Of a stretch of DNA of 64,000 nt, positions 57,411 through 64,000 are shown piece by piece. Numbering within the stretch: position 1 is the first letter of the stretch; every line of letters begins with the position of its first letter. Below the pieces are notes generated by a model. That model saw only the letters and a program-made list of their open reading frames with translations, was not told where the DNA came from and made no database searches. A program made the translations under genes and the position numbers. The DNA is from Mesostigma viride (Eukaryota; Streptophyta; Mesostigmatophyceae; Mesostigmatales; Mesostigmataceae): positions 2,228,040 to 2,292,039 of the forward strand of contig RPFO01000017.1 of the NCBI GenBank assembly GCA_009746045.1, written 5' to 3'.

Positions 57411-58142
57411 TTGAAGCAGCCATTCCCAGTCACCGCCTTCCCCACTCACGGGACAAGGCGGCTCCCCCACCAGTTCTGCTCACCTTCCCCTGAGTCCCGT
57501 GAGGACAAGCAGCGGTTCCTCTCTCGTCGCAAGCGGTTGCACGACCTCACCTGGACGCTGGACGACGACCTGACCACCGCTCAGCAGCAGCAGCGACGCG
57601 ACCTGTGGCCGGAGTACCTCCGCCACAAGCAGGACCCCCAGAAGCCCAAGGTGTACTGGAGGGGCGGGGACCTTATGATCAACCACAATATGTGGACGCC
57701 CCCCGCGGGCTAGACTAGCTAATAGCCCTAGCTTGTATCGGCATTGGTAGTCACTGCCGCCATGGCAGCCATGCTTAGAACGTTTGCCTACTAGCCGTGC
57801 CAACATACCTAGTCACGTGCACCGCTAATGCACGGTACACAACCAGCCATGTAGCCTTAGCTTAGTCCTTGTTGTACAGCCATGCTACGTCTTGGCTATG
57901 ATCAGTTTACTCGCCCACGCTCCATGTTATGCCATGCTCACATGGGTCTTATTGCACCCACAGATTGCCGGATCGTTAGCGTGTCCGTTTAGCTAACATG
58001 CCCGAATGCAGCTGTGGCATGCCTGTGGCATATGAAGGAGACTGGGGGTCTCTGCCCTTTCTCCTGTTGTGCACACTTCGGTGCTCCGTGACTCCCCAAC
58101 GGGAGCACGAGTTTAATTAATTAATTAATTTATTAATTAATT
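57411..58142 (+). mobile_element. 5'-truncated ORF1 element, subfamily 2, plus orientation
   Basis: The open part (57411-57713) encodes the C-terminal third of ORF1: SREDKQRFLSRRKRLHDLTW, LDDDLTTAQQQQRRDLWPEY, KPKVYWRGGDLMINHNMWTP and then stop TAG. A roughly 380-bp 3' UTR, the stem-loop CTCCCC-AAC-GGGAG (58092-58105) and a TTAATTAATT tail (58113-58142) follow. It lies back to back with the minus copy. 39900-40745 is a near relative. Confidence 0.7.
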
Positions 58143-58477
58143 CCCAGTCGGGCTTGCCTGGTGACCTGGATGGATGGATGGGTGCAACAGTCCTACTGGT
58201 CTAATCTATCTACAACAGCTATCTACAACATATATCTACTACAAAGTCTATCAACATCAACTCTACCCTAGGGGATCGGTGCCTCAGCGGGTTTGCACAC
58301 GCGGGCGCTTCCCCACGGGGGGGGGCTCGTTGTCCTCTATATATTAAAAATATAATTACTTACAGCAGAGTGAAATCACTCAAACCAAAGCAAACGCCCA
58401 GCTATAAACCTATATACAGAGCCATGTCAAAGCTCTATACGACGATAAGACCAATGGAAACGCCTAACGGGAGGAAC
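58143..58477. repeat. GGAT-linked repeat and spacer before the RT element
   Basis: GGATGGATGGATGGGTGCAA followed by CAGTCCTACTGGTCTAATC repeats the arrangement at 46064-46160. 58310-58330 has a G9-10 run. The remainder (about 58330-58477) is the 3' flank of the RT ORF, reading on the minus strand. Confidence 0.55.
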
Positions 58478-61427
58478 CTAATAGCCCTGCTGCACCGCGA
58501 AATCAGCCCGCGTACGGCGGAGCATGATGTCAGCCATGGCCCGAGTCAGCGCCACCGACAAGCGCTGACGCCAATATGACGTCCAGGTCCGCGCCGACCA
58601 TGGGGCCCGCTGGCCCTCCAGGTCCAGCCGGTCCTCCCGGAGCCGGCAACACTCCTTGAAGAAGGCGGAGGTCAGGGGCCCCATGGCCCCAAACTCCTCC
58701 AGGACAAAGGGCACCACACGATGGTGCCCGACGTCGCCGTAGGCCAGGAGCTTGGCCCGCTCCGCCCGGTCCGCCGTGTAACCTGCCGTGAGGGAGGCCC
58801 CAGCCACGTGGCTAAGAGCCAAGGGCCGCGCCACCGAAACGTCAATAAGCAGATGCCGGCCACCCCCCTCAAAGTCCAGCACCACGATGTCAGGCCGGTG
58901 GTTGGGGGAATAGAAGGCAGCGCCATCCGCATCCTCGGACCGGATGTTCGCGTGGGGGAAAACCGACCGAATCATGGCGAGCACCACCGTCAGGAGGACA
59001 GTGTGCAAATACAAATACCAATTCTGATTCTGTTGGCCCCCCATGCAGGCAAGGTAGTGAGTCCCCGTGGGATCCAGCGGCTGCCCACAGCTACCACAAG
59101 GCCGCCCGGCCGGAACAAGAGGCTGCGGGGCAAATAGCTGGTGCCGGAGCGCCACCGAGTAGTGGCTGGGAGCCAAGGCGAATGGGGGGGCCATGGGAAG
59201 AGCACGAAGGTACGCCGAGCCCACACTCCGCAAGGAAAGCGAGAACAGCCACGCACGTCCCTGGGCGTTGAGGTCCGCGAAAAGAGCAATCCAATCAGCC
59301 GTGTGCAGAATACCCGCGTAGGTTTTCTGGTGTTTATCGATGACGCGAGCAGGGAATGCGGCGGGAGATTGAACGGAGGCGACCGAGGGAGTGCCGCGAG
59401 GGAGGTGGCGCTGTACCGCCTGAGCGGCACGGACGGGAGAACAGGCCTGCTGGATCTCAGCATAGGCCTCCTGGATGGCGGTGACGAAGGGCAAAGGGCT
59501 GCTGGGGTCCAGGAGGTCAGGCGCTGCCGTTGCCAAAAGGGGCAGGAGCCGGCAGCTTTCCGCCCACGACTGAGCGACGGAGCCCAAAAATGCTGCTGGG
59601 GCCAGCCGGGCGGCACGAGTCAGACCACAGCCACCCATCCGTGCAGGCAGGGAGGCAATGCGAATAGCATGTGGCGGGAGGTCGGGGCCCGGGACCAGCT
59701 GCGCCAAGGCCGACTGGATGCGTTCGTCGTGGCCCTCGGCGGCCAGCCGGACCTGAGCCGGAAGAGCGCCCCGGAGCCAGTGAACGACGCGAGGGTGAGC
59801 GCAAAACCACAGAAGCAGACCCTTGGTCTGCGAATCATGAAGGCGCGCAATCAAGGGCAGTACCTCAGTGCGTGCCTCGAGGGCGGCCCGCAGAGCATCG
59901 ATGACAAACGCGGGGTCGCCAACCGGAACGCCGAGGACATCCAACCCATGGAGGCGCTCGTCCCGGCCCAAGAGCTGGGGCGGAAAGCCGGAGCAATCAC
60001 CTTGGGGCGAGTACACCGCGCACTTGGCCAGGGTCAACTGGAGGTTGATGTCGGCCACCGCGGTCTGCAGTGCCAGCAGAGCCGCGGTGGTGTCCGGCAC
60101 AGGGCCCAGAAGGTAGATATCATCCAAGTAGGCCTGAATAGCGACCGCCGGGTGGGCAGCATGGACCGCTTGGAGGCAACCCTGGAGGGGGGCGGCAAAG
60201 TACAGGGGTCCCAGGGGGTCCCCTTGCTGGGTGCCCGACCGCGACAGCAGGCCGCCGCGAGTGCCGTCCTCCATGATGTGAACCAGTTGGCCGGGCTGGC
60301 CGTAGCACACGGCTGTCCAAGCGTACAAGTCCTCGAAGGACTCCATGACGGCCGCAAACATGCTGGCGCGGGACAGACTGTTGAACGCGTTGTGGCAGTC
60401 GACCTTGACGACAGCGTGGGTGGGGTGGGCCTCGAGGTAGGCCTGCACCGAATGGATGAGGATATCCGCCCCGCCTGGAGTCGTCACCCCCAGCTGGGCC
60501 GCCACCGAGGTCTCACCCGCTGCGAGGGGCGGGCAGAAAAAGGCACGGAGCTCGGGCGCCTTTTGGCGGCAGATCACTTTGCCCACGAGCTTGCGGAGCA
60601 CCTCACCGCAGGCGATCGGGCGCACCTTGCCCTCGGGGGGGGCAAGACACCCTTGAGCAGAGCGAGGAGGCGAGCGCCCGCTAACCACTCGCGCGCAGCG
60701 CGGGAGGAACGCGACCAGCCGCCAGGTCAATGAGGGTGTCAAAGAGAATGTCCTCGCCCCCATGCCCCACCAGGACCTCCAAGTGCTCGTAGCGCCAGCC
60801 CGACGGCCCGGTAGAGGAAGCCCGCGGGACCGCACGCATCACCTCCAGGAAGCAGTCGCGGTCCAGCCGGAGGGGGGCCGGCAGGGGGTCCGGCACGGGC
60901 AGCTGGAATCCGGGCTCCGCAGGGTGAAGAGCCTCCAAGGCCGCCAGGGTAGCCGCATTGGCGGGGGCCAGCTTGGCCATTTCCAAGCGGGTCATGGCCC
61001 GGCTGAGCTGCCCCTCGCGGACGAGGCGGATGACGTCGGCGGCCACCCGCTCGAAGTTGACCTCCCCCGACAGCCGGGCCGTGCGCGGGGGCGGCACGCC
61101 AAACAGCCCCTCCCAGTCCCCCTGCAGAAAGCGTCGGCAACGGGCAATAACCGCACCCTGGAGGCCGCGCACACCACGCCCGAGAGGGGTGAGGAGCAGG
61201 CGGGGGGTCACCATGTGCAGTTTAAAGCCCAGCGGGTCGTCCGGAGCGGCGTGCATGCGCCGGAGAGAAACGATTGCACATTGCGCGAAAAGGCTACGCG
61301 CGCGGTGGGGGAGGTCGGTCAGGGTAGACGTCGGGTTGATGGCGCATGCATCCCAGGGAACCGTGTCAAGCCAACGCCAACTGGCCGAGTAGTCGGGCGG
61401 CGGGGGCTGGGAGCCGGTGGGAGCCGA
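58478..61427 (-). CDS. RLE-type non-LTR reverse transcriptase ORF, near-complete, frame breaks near 60640-60700
   Basis: The N-terminal part is one frame (about 61427-60681) with FKLHMVTPRLLLTPLGRGV, FERVAADVIRLVREG and SSTGPSGWRYEHLEVLVGHG. Small frame changes follow at about 60640-60700, one at a C run. The main frame then runs to 58478. It carries RT motifs GKVRPIACGEVLRKL, AVVKVDCHNAFN (first catalytic Asp), GTQQGDPLGPLYFA and AYLDDIYLLGP (catalytic DD at plus 60119-60127). A region with MGGCGLTRAARLAPAAFLG, a CCHC knuckle CGSCGQPLDPTGTHYLAC, and NHRPDIVVLDF ... HLLIDVSVAR follow; the last matches the PD-(D/E)xK endonuclease of R2/NeSL/CRE-type elements. The order RT, CCHC, RLE fits those early-branching LINEs. 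All catalytic residues are present. The start is uncertain because the upstream sequence is a Pro-rich open frame into the palindrome centre. Confidence 0.78.
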
Positions 61428-61560
61428 GGCGGGAGGGGGGAGGGGGGGAGGGGGGGAGGGGGCCGGGCATATATATAGAGGGATCAGCACGCGCGCGCCT
61501 GTGTTGCTCAACGGCCCCTCAACCGGCCAGCCGTCCCGGCCCCCCCCCCCCCTCCCGATT
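61428..61560. other. Central spacer of the inverted RT repeat
   Basis: Contains GGGAGGGGGGAGGGGG-type sequence (61431-61460), a TATATATAG (61470-61478) and a C14 run at about 61541-61554. It lies upstream of both divergent copies and could hold a bidirectional start region, but no promoter is demonstrated. Confidence 0.5.
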
Positions 61561-63636
61561 CGGCTCCCACCGGCTCCCAGCCCCCGCCGCCCGATCCTAC
61601 TCGGCCAGTTGGCGTTGGCTTGACACGGTTCCCTGGCCGGGATGCATGCGCCATCAACCCGACGTCTACCCTGACCGACCTCCCCCACCGCGCGCGTAGC
61701 CTTTTCGCGCAATGTGCAATCGTTTCTCTCCGGCGCATGCACGCCGCTCCGGACGACCCGCTGGGCTTTAAACTGCATGCACATGGTGACCCCCCGCCTG
61801 CTCCTCACCCCTCTCGGGCGTGGTGTGCGCGGCCTCCAGGGTGCGGTTATTGCCACTCGCCGACGCTTTCTGCAGGGGGACTGGGAGGGGCTGTTTGGCG
61901 TGCCGCCCCCGCGCACGGCCCGGCTGTCGGGGGAGGTCAACTTCGAGCGGGTGGCCGCCGACGTCATCCGCCTCGTCCGCGAGGGGCAGCTCAGCCGGGC
62001 CATGACCCGCTTGGAAATGGCCAAGCTGGCCCCCGCCAATGCGGCTACCCTGGCGGCCTTGGAGGCTCTTCACCCTGCGGAGCCCGGATTCCAGCTGCCC
62101 GTGCCGGACCCCCTGCCGGCCCCCCTCCGGCTGGACCGCGACTGCTTCCTGGAGGTGATGCGTGCGGTCCCGCGGGCTTCCTCTACCGGGCCGTCGGGCT
62201 GGCGCTACGAGCACTTGGAGGTCCTGGTGGGGCATGGGGGCGAGGACATTCTCTTTGACACCCTCCTTGACCTGGCGGCTGGTCGCGTTCCTCCCGCTAG
62301 CTGCGCGCGAGTGGTTAGCGGGCGCTCGCCTCCTCGCTCTGCTCAAGGGTGTCTTGCCCCCCCCCGAGGGCAAGGTACGTGCGCCCGATCGCCTGCGGTG
62401 AGGTGCTCCGCAAGCTCGTGGGCAAAGTGATCTGCCGCCAAAAGGCGCCCGAGCTCCGTGCCTTTTTCTGCCCGCCCCTCGCAGCGGGTGAGACCTCGGT
62501 GGCGGCCCAGCTGGGGGTGACGCCGGACTCCAGGCGGGGCGGATATCCTCATCCATTCGGTGCAGGCCTACCTCGAGGCCCATGCACCCCACCCACGCTG
62601 TCGTCAAGGTCGACTGCCACAACGCGTTCAACAGTCTGTCCCGCGCCAGCATGTTTGCGGCCGTCATGGAGTCCTTCGAGGACTTGTACGCTTGGACAGC
62701 CGTGTGCTACGGCCAGCCCGGCCAACTGGTTCACATCATGGAGGAGGGCACTCGCGGCGGCCTGCTGTCGCGGTCGGGCACCCAGCAAGGGGACCCCCTG
62801 GGACCCCTGTACTTTGCCGCCCCCCTCCAGGGTTGCCTCCAAGCGGTCCATGCTGCCCACCCGGCGGTCGCTATTCCGGCCTACTTGGATGATATCTAGC
62901 TTCTGGGCCCTGTGCCGGACACCACCGCGGCTCTGCTGGCACTGCAGACCGCGGTGGCCGACATCAACCTCCAGTTGACCCTGGCCAAGTGCGCGGTGTA
63001 CTCGCCCCAAGGTGATTGCTCCGGCTTTCCGCCCCAGCTCTTGGGCCGGGACGAGCGCCTCCATGGGTTGGATGTCCTCCGGGCGTTCCGGTTGGCGACC
63101 CCGCGTTTGTCATCGATGCTCTGCGGGCCGCCCTCGAGGCACGCACTGAGGTACTGCCCTTGATTGCGCGCCTTCATGATTCGCAGACCAAGGGTCTGCT
63201 TCTGTGGTTTTGCGCTCACCCTCGCGTCGTTCACTGGCTCCGGGGCGCTCTTCGGGCTCAGGTCCGGCTGGCCGCCGAGGGCCACGACGAACGCATCCAG
63301 TCGGCCTTGGCGCAGCTGGTCCCGGGCCCCGACCTCCCGCCACATGCTATTCGCATTGCCTCCCTGCCTGCACGGATGGGTGGCTGTGGTCTGACTCGTG
63401 CCGCCCGGCTGGCCCCAGCAGCATTTTTGGGCTCCGTCGCTCAGTCGTGGGCGGAAAGCTGCCGGCTCCTGCCCCTTTTGGCAACGGCAGCGCCTGACCT
63501 CCTGGACCCCAGCAGCCCTCTGCCCTTCGTCACCGCCATCCAGGAGGCCTATGCTGAGATCCAGCAGGCCTGTTCTCCCGTCCGTGCCGCTCAGGCGGTA
63601 CAGCGCCACCTCCCTCGCGGCACTCCCTCGGTCGCC
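61561..63636 (+). pseudogene. Inverted second copy of the RT ORF, truncated and disabled
   Basis: It has the same coding content as the left arm, up to the sequence encoding about residue 486 of its main frame. Defects are a 4-bp GCAT insertion after the FKL codons (about 61780), frame changes around 62290-62400 near a C9 run, further small shifts at about 62530, 62575 and 63080, and an in-frame TAG (62897-62899) directly after YLDDI, where the left arm has TAC. The CCHC and endonuclease parts are missing because the arm ends at 63636. It cannot make an active enzyme. Confidence 0.85.
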
Positions 63637-64000
63637 GGGTTGGTCAGTACGCCGTACGGAGCCGCAAAAATACGGGAAAACGTACACTGAAGGCCTCCGC
63701 CGTATATACGCGTACTTTACTTCAGAATACGCGGTTTGGACCAAGGTTTGGACTTAGAATTTTTCGGGGGTACCAGCGGGCAGCGGGCACTGGCGCGGTG
63801 CCCAGGTTCTGGGCGCGGCGCGTTCACTGCACATTTGAGATTTTTACTACTAGAAGTAGATGCGTACAGTTCTTTCCATAAAGCGCAAGCCTTGCAAAAT
63901 CTTTGGCCGGTAGGAGACAGCTAGGACTAGGTACATACATAACGCATAATGCCAGCAAATGCCAGCTGTGCTACTGACGGTGTAATGCAATATAGCGACG
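63637..64000. other. Right-edge sequence, no gene recognised
   Basis: A unique sequence begins at the breakpoint of the inverted repeat. Short frames lack motifs. Nothing further is supported. Confidence 0.5.

Larger units (their letters stand above)
59378..63636. repeat. Large inverted repeat: two RT copies head to head
   Basis: 59378-61427 and 61561-63636 are reverse complements along about 2.05 kb, separated by a 133-bp spacer (61428-61560) with a G-rich tract on one side and a C-rich tract on the other. The axis is near 61507. The right arm stops abruptly at 63636 within the coding region, while the left copy continues another 900 bp to its stop. The arms differ by small indels, including a GCAT insertion at about 61770-61785 in the right arm. 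Confidence 0.93.

Noticed and set aside
59141-60733. A 530-codon plus-strand frame antisense to the RT ORF
   Set aside because: It is the complement of the RT coding strand in GC-rich DNA, with no motif of its own.
60681-62039. A 452-codon minus-strand frame spanning the centre of the inverted repeat
   Set aside because: Its first half is the antisense of the right arm. Only the second half is the true N-terminal part of the left RT copy.

Overview
This is a eukaryotic nuclear window, most likely from a green-lineage alga. The reasons are spliceosomal introns with GT/AG ends, GC-rich genes, a gene whose product resembles the plastid rhodanese-like protein STR8 of plants with a transit-peptide-like N terminus, CCCTAAA-type telomere-like motifs, and several non-LTR retrotransposon families. 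I cannot name the species from sequence alone. Only two ordinary host genes are visible. Most of the window is satellite DNA and nested retroelements.

Layout. 1-10158 is a 29-bp minisatellite, interrupted at 6983-8962 by a full-length ORF1-only retroelement with a 10-bp target duplication. It grades into a related 30-bp array (10159-10436) and then into a 300-330-bp tandem repeat that carries the same core (10440-11460). 11461-12900 has no convincing gene but holds a cluster of GGCGCC hairpins and a tRNA-like sequence. 12900-13500 is a 62-bp tandem repeat built around the perfect palindrome CCAACGGCCGTTGG. The same palindrome recurs in the introns and the 3' flank of the next gene, a four-exon DDE-transposase-like gene (13567-16831). 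17037-35590 is a satellite block: GT-rich, then a 40-bp CA-rich array of about 350 units. The array is split by a young LTR element (20053-22196) with identical LTRs. Short telomere-like motifs flank the block on both sides. 35431-35498 is a tRNA-Ser-like sequence lacking an anticodon arm.

38940-46150 is a retroelement graveyard. It contains fragments of an APE-type LINE, ORF1-only elements, a restriction-like-endonuclease (RLE) type reverse-transcriptase element and an RTE/CR1-like fragment. One 5'-truncated RT element (41528-42565) has landed inside an ORF1 element with a 14-bp target duplication. 46602-51538 (minus) is the three-exon STR8/TrhO-like gene, divergent from an intronless kinesin gene at 52698-55475. 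55856-58142 holds two more ORF1 elements in opposite orientation. 58478-63636 is a large head-to-head inverted duplication of the RLE-type reverse transcriptase ORF.

How it fits together. Several retroelement families with different bodies appear to share a 3' terminal stem-loop (CTCC-CAAC-GGAG type, with compensatory changes) followed by AATT-type tails. This suggests that ORF1-only elements are moved by the machinery of a LINE with the same 3' end. The host genes are unrelated to this: one is a probable plastid tRNA-modification or sulfur-transfer-fold enzyme, the other a motor protein.
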